NCBI RefSeq assembly: GCF_002994745.2
Contig: NC_037091.1
Span: 6,658,001-6,722,000 of the forward strand
Source of the DNA: Rosa chinensis
Taxonomy: Eukaryota > Streptophyta > Magnoliopsida > Rosales > Rosaceae
Reading direction: 5' to 3'
Length of the DNA stretch: 64,000 nucleotides
Made by a program: the position numbers and the translations under genes. Below the pieces are notes generated by a model that was given only the letters and a program-made list of their open reading frames with translations, was not told the origin of the DNA and ran no database searches. Of the stretch, positions 37,207-49,252 are shown in pieces (position 1 is the first letter of the stretch; each line of letters starts with the position of its first letter).

Positions 37207-38909
37207 CTACACATACGCCTTTACCACAAACTTTGCCCACTCATTTCGCATCTGATTAATGTCTGCTTGGGTATAGTGGCTGCTACCTCTCCTCTCCCAC
37301 TGAAACCAATGTATTATATCAAAGTGAGGCAAAGACATGCATAACTGTTATGTCCACAATCTCAATAGAAACCCAGTAAAGTGACTACATTTATAGGTGG
37401 GTTTACCTTTACAAGAAATAATGACAGGTCTTTATCCTCAATAATATCCCTCATGTATCGCATGATAAAGTACCCACACTCCTTGTTGCTAGGTTGGGGA
37501 GGTATGCCCTAAAAACAAATGATGATTAAACAACAAACCAAATACTATTTTTTCCAAGACAACTATATACATAGGTGAAACTTACAGCCAAATTTTTCCA
37601 CATAACTGAACTCCGGCCTTTCCTCTTCCTTTCAGAATTATACATACCTAGTGCACTACATCAAAACAAGAAAATGAAGATGTGAGAGAAACAGAAAGGG
37701 GCAACATATATTTTTAAATAGATATAATGATCTCAGCAATGCATTATCTATAGCAGCGACTTACGTTTCCACTATAGACATCCAATCTCCGGTGGGTAAG
37801 CGTCTTTTCAGAGGATCCAAAAAATAGGCAGTGCCTTGGTTCGGATTAACAATTGTCAACATCCAATGATCACTACATGCATACAAAATAGTCATATATC
37901 TTGTAATAGAATATATGATCAACATGGCACAAATTGATTGCAAACAATATACGAAAAACAGAACTTTCATGGACTTACCACGAGTTATATGGCAACATGA
38001 ACATCTGTCCTGGTTTTGCAGTTACAAGCCTATCTCTAATGTGTTGGGCCCTAACAGTTCTATTCCCAGACCCACTTGCACCAATTAGAGAAGGGTCAAT
38101 GAATGCAACCATGTCTACCATTTTATAAGCAATCAACTGCTCATAGAGATACCTATCAAGCATTTACACCAAATAAAATACTTTCAGCAACCATACTTGC
38201 AGCAATGATATGTAATGGAAAATTTGAATTTTTTTTTACCTTTGGTACACAGCAATGCAAGTTCCACTAAGTTCCCTCATGCTTGCAAGTTGCCGAACAT
38301 CTGATCCCATTAGAAAGGTCTTGCGAGAATATCCGAAGACTTCAGGTTCAATGTGGAAGCTGATGGTACGCCCGTCTCTGAATTTGTCTTCACCCCACTG
38401 ACATAGCATCTTCAATGATTCTGGTAATGTAGGTGCCATTGACGCCAAGCTAAATTGTACCTCTGAGTCTTCATCCGCTGTCTCTTTCTTTTTCCTTTTC
38501 TTCTTAGCATTATCCTTGATAGGTTTCTAGAACAAGGAAATAAATGTAACCTAGATGTTATGCAGCTTATCTAAACTTAAGAAAATTTCTTTAAACAAGT
38601 GAATGTGATCGCAGTAGTTTCATTTATACTTTGTTACCTTCACAAGTGACCTTATGATTAGCTGTTTAGGCCATGCTACCCAACTCCTCATAGCCTGCTT
38701 AACAGTTTCAATTTCATCTTTAATCGGAAATGGGACCTTTATTGCTTTCTCCTCAACCGCCTCATAGATAGAAACACGCAGATATCATCCCCAAGTGGAG
38801 CACCATGAATAAGCTGATTGCGATCATCACAGTCCATAACAGTAGCATAAGCAACAATATGTTCAACAGAACCTAATGCCAACTTGCATTTAATCTCTGC
38901 TCCAGATGA
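37207..38909 (-). pseudogene. Ulp1-like cysteine protease (peptidase C48) gene of the CACTA element, seven exons visible
   Basis: Ulp1-family proteases cleave SUMO-like proteins, and plant transposons often carry related genes. Exons on the minus strand are 38909-38638, 38526-38240, 38152-37979, 37872-37765, 37655-37586, 37508-37407 and 37299-37207, all with GT-AG borders and matching phases. The protein reads through CKLALGSVEHIVA, MLCQWGEDKFRDGRTISFHI and QMFMLPYN to the catalytic parts. These are His in DHWMLTIVNP, Asp in YFLDPLKRRL, then a Gln and Cys in PPQPSNKECGYFIM. The stop is at 37207-37209. One base appears missing near 38780, where GDDIC runs into a wrong frame. Without that the visible part would be open. 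Upstream exons were not recognised; a leader-like exon may lie near 41060-41250. Confidence 0.85.
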
Positions 38910-39668
38910 CTGAAAAACATGCAAAAAAATAATATTTATAACGCTGCCTATATGTTTAAATTTATACTAGATCAATCTAACCTACGGAAATAACATATAT
39001 ACTCATCAATTCTACCAATATGGGTGTAAACTGAAAACAGAGTTACCTTTTTTGAAGAGTTACCATATGATAGTTAGACACAAGTTATGAAATTTTTGAA
39101 GAGGAGTTGATTGATAATATTTATAAACTAAGATAGTTACAGCTTGTTCATAAGGAGATCAAGCAATCATATATCAACCATTTACATTTACTAAAATGAT
39201 TACTAAAATGACCTGCACACTAAGTGCATACCATGCTAACACACAACTCATATAAACTATGAAATTAATACCAAATGGATAACCAAGACCCAACTGCATT
39301 TATCCTAAGCTTGAACCACATCAATTTCATGTAAATTAAGAAGCCAATTATGCTTCTTCTCATTGCAGTCAAAGTCCATTTAGAAGTCATTGCAGAACTC
39401 AATTTTCTAGTTTCTACATAAAACAAGACTTTAGACTCAAAAGAAAATCCCATAGTTTCTGGTGGCAGGGAGCGGATAACTTTATTAGCTTCAAGGTGGT
39501 GATTATTTAATGATCATATTAGGTGTTCATAGGGGGCCGGGCTGACCTTTAAACTAATGACATCGTTTGGTCAGATTGCCTAGTAGGTCAACAACTTCAC
39601 TAAATTTCTTATACTAATATTTTCCATCACTAAGAATAGGTCTGTGGGTGGTAATAATGTTGTCCGAA

Positions 39669-39716
<48 letters not shown>

Positions 39717-41400
39717 CACTACACAACATTTGGTATACTGCCAACTTGCACAAAAGGTTAGGAAACCAGAAAGTAGGACAAGTTTTATGATCATGATATT
39801 ACATTAACATAAAACACTTCCTTGATGAAATTCCAACGCTAATATGGGATAAATTTTCAATTCCATACTCAGCAGATTCCAACTAGGGGGCAGACGTGTA
39901 CCTCTACATAAGATCTATGATCTCTATTATGTTTCATATAACTTTATTAGATGTATGGCATATTAATTATGAAAGCTTTGAAATCATGATCTAAGATTTT
40001 CTAACACTATAGTCTTCTTCTTACTGATATTCTAACCAGCCCAGATCAGAGCAAAGTTTTGCTGATGCAAAAGGTGATATGCTTACAAACCCAGAACACT
40101 GAAAACATCCATGTTCTAATTCAAAACACATTAAAAAAAAATCCCATGATCCACAATCAAACAGAGGCAATGAAACTATACAAGCTTCTCAGAATTCACC
40201 AATAAACCAATTCAACAACAATAACTATAATGAATCCAACAAGTACGATGAATGCCAAAATAGTAAATCTCAACATATTCACAATATCAAAACTGATATA
40301 AAGGAAACATGAGATATAGGAGGCTTAAAGGGAGTTTAGTTTTCCCTAACAACTAATTGGAAGGAATACAAAAACAAAATAAATCAATATCCATACATAA
40401 GAACTAAATTAGATAAACTATAAGGTCTCACTTGCAGCATTTAAGATAGAATCATATTGGAATGACAGAAATCAATATACTTATCTTCTAATTATTTAAA
40501 GCTTTAACACATCCAGAATAAGGCTCTTTGATATGAAAATGCTTGAAGAACAAATGCTTGAGAACAAATCTAAAAGCAATTGGGTTTACTTAGTTGGTTT
40601 AGATAAACATTTAGACATAGAAACCCAGAGAAACTGTGGTCAACTGAGAAAACCCATAACAGAGGACATTAACATTTAACCATCGAGGACAAATTGAAAG
40701 GGAAAGAAGGTGTTATTTTACTTTTCACAACAAACAAATTTCCTAATCTAACCAACCGTCACATTCTAAATCAACCATAAGCTATTTCTATAGAAAAGGA
40801 AAACAGAAGAGAACTAACATTCGTACCGTGAACAAAACGATAGCAACAATGGCTTGAATGTTTTGCTGAAGAAGAATGCCTTTAACCCAACAGCTTGGAA
40901 TCAATATACCCACAATAGCTTCTTCCAATTTCCGAACTAGAAAACCCACATATGCCAATGAAAAAGTTCATCAAATCGACACATGAAAGGCAATGAATAA
41001 TCAGAAAACCAAATCGAGACATCCCAAACAAAATCTAACTCACCAGTTTGAGTAGCCGAGAAACCCCCAAATCAAGTAGCCCAAAAAGCCCCGAATCCAC
41101 AAATGGAACCCTAATCTTAGCAGATTGAAACCCTCTTTTCCTCCTTCTTCTTCCCACAAATGGAACCCTAATCGAACTGACCTAACCCTCCTCTAAGCGA
41201 CAATTAGAACCCTATTGATGAGAGATGGCGACAGTAGAACTCCTAACCCTAATTCATGAGAAATGGCGAGATGGCGAGATGGTGGATGATAGTATTTTGA
41301 TGAGGGGTGATGCAGGTCGTGTTGAGATGAGAAGTTTTGCCATGGTAGCTCTGAGTTTTTTTAGGAGAGAAGAGGTTGTTCTTTTGTCTGAGTGTTGAGG
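38910..41400. other. CACTA interior, presumed upstream introns and leader of the Ulp1-like gene
   Basis: AT-rich with no strong frame. 39673-39715 is an (AT)n tract. Near 41060-41180 the minus strand has a duplicated ATTAGGGTTCCATTTGTGG leader-like phrase and an ACTG/GTGAGT splice-donor-like site, consistent with a first non-coding exon. Confidence 0.35.
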
Positions 41401-41499
41401 AAACGGCTACCCACTTTGTCTAAGTGTAAGTGTACACGAAGTCAAAGACCTAAGTCAAAGACCACTCTTTTAATTTGTTTCTTTTGTATTCATGAATCA

Positions 41500-42074
41500 G
41501 ACAACATATACATTACATTTTGTTGTCTGATTATGTACAAGTTAAAATTTAGCTGAGGTTCAGAAGAGGGAAAGTTCCCGCTATATTCAATGACTTTGGC
41601 GCTAGAATAGGCATTTTCATTCACACAATAGAAATAAGGTAGTTATGTTGTAGGAACTTACAATATGATTTCCAATATATATGTTTTTGGGGGAATGGGT
41701 GGCATTTAGTAGGGATTCTCAAAATATCTTCCTTGATCATACAACACAAAGTAAAAAACTATTGTATGACATTCTGCAAGTTACTCTCATACAACAAAAT
41801 TAACAATTCTGTTGTGCAATTTAGTAAAAATTTGGAGCCACATTTGAGTAAAAGTGCGAGGGAAATATGCCGCTCTTTTTTTTTCATTCACACAACAGAT
41901 CATTTTTGTAATTGTTGTGCAATCACCTTCCAGCTAAAATCTTTTTAATTTTAACAGCTTTAGACAATGAAGCTTTCTTAAAAGAGTTGTATGATTCACT
42001 TTCCTACATCACACAACAAATTTTTTTTTTTCGTTGTGTAAAAAGTGTCGTGTGTTAAGGTTATTGGCCTAGTG
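41500..42074. repeat. 3' sub-terminal region of the first CACTA element
   Basis: At least five short inverted pairs of the form ACAACA...TGTTGT or CACACAAC...GTTGTGCAA occur, ending in the terminal TTGGCCTAGTG. They mirror those at the other end. Confidence 0.75.
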
Positions 42075-42077
42075 CGT

Positions 42078-42275
42078 AATGCTTTTTTTGTTTTTTTTTT
42101 TAAAGAAGCAAAGTTTACAAATAGTCAACGAAGAACAACTGAAACTAAAAAGTATCGTATCAAAAAAGGGAAACTAAAATATCAAAGAAACTTGCATGAT
42201 AATTAAGTTTGTAAAATTAATGTCATAGACGAGCTGGCTTCTTCTTGAAAATGGCCCTAAACTTCCCAATCATGG
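42078..42275. repeat. Right copy of the ~185-bp direct repeat
   Basis: This is a diverged match to 36020-36185 in the same order and orientation. The CACTA element lies exactly between the two copies. Confidence 0.72.
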
Positions 42276-42400
42276 ATCATAATGTTAGTTTCTTTCAATT
42301 TATCCATTTTCACTTAAAATTCTAAATTCAAATCTCAATTTTAATATCAATTGGCCTAATAAGATACTGATTATGTTCTATGATACATACCACTTGTTAC

Positions 42401-42553
42401 TGTTAAGGGTAAATGTGTAATTAGCACCACATGGACTTGGTATATATAGCTGCAGGTTCTTCTTTCCGAGTGTATCAGAGCATATACCTTCTAATATAAT
42501 TTCTTTCTCTCTCAATTTCCTTGTTTTTCTTGCTTTTCTTCTTCAAGCTTTCA
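42401..42553 (+). repeat. 5' LTR of the gag-only element
   Basis: It starts TGTTAAGGG and ends AAGCTTTCA, with a TATATATA box at 42441-42448. It is unusually short for an LTR. Confidence 0.93.
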
Positions 42554-43281
42554 TGGCATCAAGAGCCAGGTTCTGATCGGGACCGGGTTTCTTCATCAGA
42601 GCACTGGAATCTTCGTCAGAGCTCTAGCCACTCAAGTAAAGCTTACTTTCTCAGTGTCCTTGATCGGCCTTTTCAGAGATTTTGTGTGCTGGTTCTTGAG
42701 ATAAGCTCAATTTCATAGTTCTACGATTTGATTTTGTCAAGATTTGGTGCAATATATCAATGATTTGTTGAAGAATTCTGGTACAAAAGCATACTTTTAG
42801 TGATTGAAGCAAGTTGTTTTTAGTGATCTGATTTGGAAAGTTGAAAGTGAATAATTGAAACCCTAGCTTTTTCTATTGAGGAAATTCAAGACTCAGATTT
42901 GTTGCTCTCTTCTCTGTGTGAGAGATAATTGATTTTACATACATTCAGATACTATTCAAGCCAACATTTTATTACCTGTGTTCGATTTTGTGTTTACTTG
43001 AAGTTACTCATCTCTAGCATACAGTCCTTTGGTTCACTCTTAGTCTCTACTTGCTCTTGTGTACTCTGACCTTCAGAAATTTGGGGAGTTTGATTAATAG
43101 TGTGAAAATTTAGAAGAACGTCTCTGAACTCTGAGATTTTGGGGATAATTGAAGCAACTCAGTATTATTGGTTTTCTTGTGAAGAAGTTGAAGGCTTGGA
43201 AATTGGGTATCTCCAGATTTCTCTGTTTGGTTTTTTTTTGAAGAAGTATCTTATACTAGTATTCGGTTATGTGTTTCTTAT
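42554..43281 (+). other. Leader of the gag-only element
   Basis: Non-coding. It runs from the primer site to the CACTA insertion point. The gag ATG lies only 22 bases beyond that point on the other side. Confidence 0.7.
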
Positions 43282-43289
43282 CACTACAA

Positions 43290-43870
43290 CAAAAAAGCTA
43301 TTTTGCGAGGAACAAGTTTGTCGCTAAAAATTGAAATTTCCTCGCCATAGTGTTTTCGCGAGGAAAATATTTTGGTCGTTAGTTCCTCGTAGTAGGGTGG
43401 TCAAGAAAAGTTTCCACGAGGAAAATACTATTTCCTCGCCAAACTCTTTTTACGATGAAAAAACTTTTTTCTCGCCGTTATTTTTTAGCTACAATTTTTT
43501 TCCTCGCCTAAACTCATACTTTTTTCTCACTAAAACTTTCTGAAGGCCCTGAAAATCGTCGTTAAATATATTTTTCGATAAAATAATTTTCATCGCTAAA
43601 CTATTATTTCCTCGCTAATGATAAGTAACAATTTAGAAATTATAAATAATAAAAAAAAATTAAAATATGCCTTTCGGGACAAAAATAATTTCATCATTGT
43701 AGATAGATTTGGGTGAAGAAGTTTTTCCTCGCTATAAGCTATCTTCAACGAGGAAATTTTGTTTTCCTCATACTATGCATATTTTTAGCGAGAAACTTTA
43801 GTTTTGTCATTGTAGGTTCTTTTGTGTCCATAACGAGAAAATTCATTATTGTTGCAGTTGTTTGGTTATG
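43290..43870. repeat. 5' sub-terminal CGAGGAA/TTCCTCG repeats
   Basis: Many direct and inverted copies of CGAGGAAA and TTTCCTCGC, spaced tens of bases apart, match words in the 3' array of the same element. Confidence 0.8.
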
Positions 43871-45101
43871 GCGAGGAATAATAATGTAAATAATACAGAT
43901 AGTAGACAAAAGAAATATATATTAAAATTAAAGTAATAACTCAAAGTATTCCCTTACAATAAGTATTAATTCAAAGTAATTAGATCAATAATATATACTA
44001 ATTCAAAAGAGTTTAGGGTTCCTCCTGTACTAAATTCAATATAGAACTAACTGAACCACTTTGTCATTGGTGAACTCCATTTTTTCCTTTGGCATCCTCC
44101 TAATCAATTCCCCAAATCTTGGAATCTCTTCTACTCTTGCACTTGGAACTCGTCAATACAAATGGAAGTTTTCTTTTGGAGGTTTTGTAGAGACCTTTAG
44201 CACCTGCAGAGCATGGTAACAAGAGCCCACTTACAAATCAGACTCTACAATTAAAATGTGAAGATGATGAATTAAATTTCAGCTACACATACTACTATGT
44301 ATGAACTTTACATATGACCCAAATGCTTGACAGAAACATCTCACTCTAAAGTGCTCATAGCAGATTGGAGAAATTTTACTCACTGAAACAACTACAGCTA
44401 TGAAAGAGACTAAATTGTACAAAGAACAAGAAAGCAGAAAGTAAAGAAGAGCAATAACAAATAAAGAGAACCCCAAAAAAGCTTAGGAATAGCAAAAGCA
44501 TACATCACCACCATCAGGCACAAGTGATTAAATATTGTGAACCCAGAGGCACATAAGGTTGTTTCAGTAGATAGGCTGAAGAATACAAGTACTACCTACC
44601 TAACAAAAAACAAAGCAGTTTGGAAAAGAAGAATAAACAACTAGGAACAGAACAAGAAACCACTTTCCTAGATTTTTTTTTTTTTTTGGTTACTTTCAAG
44701 AATGATAAATATAAGCTTGTACCAAACCACAATTTCAAAAACTGACAATTGTATGCAAAGATACTATTCTTATCTGAGTGAATGAATTTCATACACATGC
44801 TTTGATTGAAGCTAGAGTAAACTACAATCAATTTTGTAATAGAGACATAGAATGTAAGTTAAATAATGAAATAGTAATGCAGAATGCAGTCCTTCTCAGA
44901 TGGAATTCAGTCCAAGAGAGCAGCACCAATGCAGATAAATTCTAATAGAATTTCAATCAGGACTTAAATCAAACAGTTTGTATGCACAACTCACTAATCT
45001 ATTTTGAGTTTGAATTTTCACCACCAAACCCTGCTTCTCTACATCTAGGATGAGTACCAGAAGCATAGATTACAAAAATAATAAGCTTACTCACTAATTG
45101 A
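43871..45101. other. CACTA interior without a convincing gene
   Basis: AT-rich. A minus-strand block at about 44035-44205, after a CTGCAG acceptor, reads VEEIPRFGELIRRMPKEKM and looks coding but has an upstream TGA in frame. It may be a remnant exon. Confidence 0.3.
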
Positions 45102-45738
45102 TTAAGCATTCCCTGTTATCAACCGCTCCCATTTATCAAACTTTTTGACCTTTATGATGCCAATAAGAACTTGAACACCAAAAAATGCACAAGAGATATA
45201 TGCTGCAATAGCAGGCAGCTGAAAAGATAAACATGTCACCAGAAAACATTAATAAAACTAGCACCCTGGCGTCACATAATGTCATAAAAATTAATGGTAA
45301 ACTTAATAGCTTACTCGAATGGAATTAATATACAAGATTGTTGCAAGGTTGATCAGGCTTCTAGCAGCAATAGCCTGCGATATCAGTCAATTTGAAAATC
45401 AAATCTTCCAGTAGATAATGCCTCAGTATAATTATTTCACAAGTCAAACCTACAGGAAATTATACAACCCAGAGATATATAGTTAAAAGGTAATAGTTTC
45501 AGACTTTTACTCAGTATATTCTACATAAGCAGATTAAGAAACAATGAGTGAATAAATAAATGAAACAATGTCTCTTACTCAGTATATTCTAAAGAGATCT
45601 TGTGGAGGCCTTTTGTGAATTACACTTCGAACTTAAGTAAAATCACCCAAACCACACCAATATCAAAAACCCCAAAATGCAGGCACTAAATTAGAGTGTG
45701 AGAATGCGAACTGACCTTGTGTAAGTTGAAACTCCAAC
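45102..45738 (-). pseudogene. Three splice-consistent exons of an unrecognised membrane-type protein
   Basis: Minus-strand exons 45738-45716, 45374-45315 and 45218-45102 have GT-AG borders and matching phases. They give WSFNLHK, then AIAARSLINLATILYINSIR, then a hydrophobic stretch (LPAIAAYISCAFFGVQVLIG), a basic tail and a stop at 45102-45104. One or two membrane spans are likely. A possible first exon with ATG at about 46080, ending at a GTGAGT donor near 46018, does not join in frame. I do not recognise the protein. The location inside a CACTA element suggests a captured host fragment. Confidence 0.45.
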
Positions 45739-46836
45739 CTGAAACGTGAAACCAAAAATATGGTAGCACAGACTCAATTCGATCACACCTTTGTTCTGTT
45801 CTTGAAAACTAATTATAGGAAAACATTTTCAATTCAGGGTTTACCAATTGTACAAATAATCAAATCCAGAATAAGAGGGCAATTGAAATTACCCCAAATT
45901 ATATACACTACGACATCTCACATTTAGATTTAGCAGAAAATAAGTCCTTGATCAATCAAGCTATACAAGAATGATATATATGAAGGAAGAAAGATGAATC
46001 TAATCTTACTCACAGAGATAAGAGCTTCATAGATGGGAGAATCAGAGATGGAGCTTCTACTGAGAAGTGAGAACGCATGAGAAACAGAAAGCGGCTAAAA
46101 GATAGAGTTCTGTTTCCTTAGGTTTTATCTTTTCTTTTTTTCTTTGGATATTAGCTCTTTTTTTCTTCTTCCCCCGCCTTTCGGTGTTTTCAATTTTTTA
46201 TTGTCCCGCTTCTCTACGTTTTTTTGTTTTTCTTTTTCTCTGATCCTTCAATATGCCACTTATGTAACCAGAAAAAAAAATGCCATTTATATATAAAAAA
46301 GTATTAATAAAAATAAAAATGGGCTTCGACATCTTATTATTGTGAATATATAAACGGTTTTCAATTTCATAATATTCAATTATAATTTTAAAAGCAAAAA
46401 TATGAATAATACTTATGCATATGAAATTATGAATAATGATTATGAAATCAGATACATCAATAGCGCATTGCACACTTAAAAAGAAAAAAGAAAAACCATT
46501 TCGACAAATATAAACTGCTAGCATATGTCATTCATTGGTAGTCTTACTTGTAGTACATGTTGGTGTGCCTCTTATAGAGCATTTGCCATTAATCTATTAG
46601 GAATGTGAAAACTCCTCAATCTAATGGGAATAAAAAATTCTAAATTGATCATCAATTTGAAAGCTCCTTCATATAATAGGAATAAGAAAAATTCAAAACA
46701 TGTATATATGTTATAAGAATTTGCTTAAGATAGAGGCTAGAATATACTGACGATGGTTGTGAATAAATAAATGAAACAATAAGCAAATCCGCGGGCTTAA
46801 GATAAAAACAATGTTCTCATATTTCTATATAGAATA

Positions 46837-46841
<5 letters not shown>
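45739..46841. other. CACTA interior, intron- or leader-like sequence
   Basis: No supported gene. A minus-strand leader-like region with a donor lies at 46018-46115. The rest is AT-rich. Confidence 0.35.

Positions 46842-46877
<36 letters not shown>
46842..46877. repeat. (AT)n microsatellite
   Basis: A pure TA run that directly precedes the 523-bp tandem repeat. Confidence 0.9.
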
Positions 46878-46880
<3 letters not shown>

Positions 46881-46896
46881 ACATACCATGATGATG

Positions 46897-48070
46897 GTTG
46901 ACCAATTCGATCGGATTCGAAAATATAGTGAAATTGGCTAAATTTTTTACCACACTTTTAATTTATTGTAATAATCTCATCCAACGGTCGATTTTTCCAT
47001 TTTCTTTGAATTGATAGGGATTGCTCTTTGGAGTGTATGATATATAAATATATGTTTATAAGAGTAACTAAGTTTGACCTAGTTGATCGAATTCGAAACG
47101 AGAACCAAATTGGCTAGATTTTTTACAACCATCATAAAACATTACAATTTCTCTATCGAGCGGTTGGTTTCTCTAAATTCATTTTTCACTTCATGGTTGC
47201 TTCAAAATGAACCTCAACAATTTAAATGCAATGTACAAGTCATATACCTTTAGAAGGTAAATTGATATAGGCCAACGTCTTTGTAATTAAAATTGAAATT
47301 TTTATCTTATGTACACGCACATCCATCGATGGGATATTTACAGACGTGATGTGAAAAAATAAGCATGTTTCGCGGTCGTCAAGTCATTGGTCAACCAAGA
47401 AAACATACAAGTGTCAACGGTTGACCAATTCGATCGGATTCGAAAATATGGTGAAATTGGCTAAATTTTTTATCACACTCATAATTTATTATATTAATCC
47501 CATCAAACGGTCAGTTTTTTCATTTTCTTTGAATTGATAGGGGTTGCTCTTTGGAGTGTATGTTATATAAATATAGGTTTATAAGATTAATTAAGTTTGA
47601 CCTAGTTGATCGAATTCGAAACGAGAACCAAATTGGCTGAATTTTTTACAACCACCATAAAACATTACGATCTCTCTATCAAGCGGTTGGTTTCTCTAAA
47701 TTCATTTTCCACTTCTTGGTTGTTCTAGAGTGAACCTCAACAATTTAAATGCAATATATAAGTCATACAACCTTAGGAGGCAAATTGGTATAGGTCAACG
47801 TCTTTATAATTAAAATTGAAATTTTTATCATATGTCCATTCATATCCATCGATGAAATATTTATAGATGTGATGTAAAAAAATACGCACGTTTCGCGGTT
47901 GTCACATCATCAGTCAACCAAGAAGACATAGAAGTGACGACAGTTGACCAATTCGATCGGATTCAAAAATATGGTGAAATTGACTAAATTTTTTACCACA
48001 CTCCTAATTTATTGTAATGATCACATCCAACGGTTAGTTTTCTCATTTTCTTTGAATTGATAGAGGTTGC
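46897..48070. repeat. 523-bp tandem repeat, about 2.2 copies
   Basis: GTTGACCAATTCGATCGGAT recurs at 46897, 47420 and 47943, exactly 523 apart. Each unit contains a diverged internal half-copy (GTTTGACCTAGTTGATCGAATTCG). The last copy is cut at about 48070 where the sub-terminal array begins. Confidence 0.92.
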
Positions 48071-48109
48071 TCTTTACAACAACGAAATAATTAGAACCTT
48101 GCTAAATGT

Positions 48110-49060
48110 ATTAAGAGCGAGGAAATCATTCATCGCGAAATGAGACTTTTAGTGAGAAATGCTCACATTCATCGCTATTAAATTTGGTGGGTCTTACACA
48201 ATTTTGCGCCAAACTAATAATGGGAACAGTTATTTCCTCGCTAATTTTTTTTAATGAGGAAATGGTTCTTCGTAGAACACAAACTTTTAGTGATGAAACA
48301 ATAATTTTCTCACCGTTGAATTTGGCAGATCATACTCAATTTTCAACCAAACTTATAACGAGGAAAGTGTTATTTCCTCGCTAATGGCTTCTTTTGATGA
48401 CAAAATAGTTCCTCGTAGAACACAGACTTTTACGAGGAAACCACACTTTTATCGCTGTTGAATTTGGCGGGTTTTACACAATTTTCCACCAAACTTATAA
48501 CGAGAAAAGTGTCATTTCCTCGACAATTACTTATTTTGACGAGGAAATGGTTCCTCGTAGAATACAAAGTTTTAGCGAGGAAACCATAGTTTTGTCGCCA
48601 TTGAATTTGGCGGGTCTTACTCTATTATCCACCAAACAAATAATGAGGAAAGTGTTATTACCTCACTAATTGTTTCCTTTAATGAGGAAATGGTTCCTCG
48701 TAGAACATAGACTTTTAGCGAGGAAACCATAATTTTGTTGTCATTGAATTTGGCGGGTTTTACTCAATTATCTGCCAAACTAATAACGAGGAATTTGTTA
48801 TTTCCTTGCTAATTGTTTCTTTTAACGAGGAAATGATTCCTCGTAGAACATAGACTTTTAGCAAGGAAACCATAGTTTTGTCGCCTTTGAATTTGGCGGG
48901 TCATACACAATTTGCCGCCATACAAATAACGATGAAATCATTGTTTCCTCATTGAATGTCGTTTTCGCGATAAAAAAATTCATCACTCAAGTCTCATATT
49001 TCCTCACTAATAACATGATGATTTGGGAGACCAAATTATGGTCACCTTTAGTGATGAACT
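48110..49060. repeat. ~142-bp tandem array, 3' sub-terminal region of the second CACTA
   Basis: GAATTTGGCGGGT or close variants recur near 48183, 48319, 48459, 48602, 48745 and 48889. Each unit carries CGAGGAAA and TTCCTCG words in opposite orientation. Confidence 0.88.
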
Positions 49061-49252
49061 GAAATATTAGTCGTAGAAAGTGATATATAGGGAGGAAAAT
49101 ATATTCCTCGTAAAAAACCTAATGGCATTTAGTGAGAAACTTAATTATTCCTCGTAAAATGTGACATTTACCGAGGAAAATAAATTCATCGCTAAAAACT
49201 TGGTCGCTAAAGAGACTTTCTGTTGTAGTGTATTACCTCTGCTCTCATAATC

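Larger units (their letters stand above)
36189..42074. mobile_element. CACTA (CMC/EnSpm) transposon, 5.9 kb, Ulp1-carrying
   Basis: It begins CACTAGGCCAA and ends TTGGCCTAGTG, an 11-base terminal inverted repeat. CGT is duplicated at 36186-36188 and 42075-42077, the three-base duplication typical of CACTA elements. Repeated ACAACA/TGTTGT motifs crowd both sub-terminal regions. The only recognisable gene is a minus-strand Ulp1-like protease. I find no TNP2 transposase domain, so it looks non-autonomous. Confidence 0.92.
43282..49230. mobile_element. Second CACTA transposon, 5.9 kb, nested in the gag-only element
   Basis: It begins CACTACAACA and ends TGTTGTAGTG, with TAT on both sides (43279-43281, 49231-49233). 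Sub-terminal regions at both ends are packed with GCGAGGAA and TTCCTCGC words. No transposase was recognised. It contains exon-like sequence, a 523-bp tandem repeat and a ~142-bp repeat array. Confidence 0.92.
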
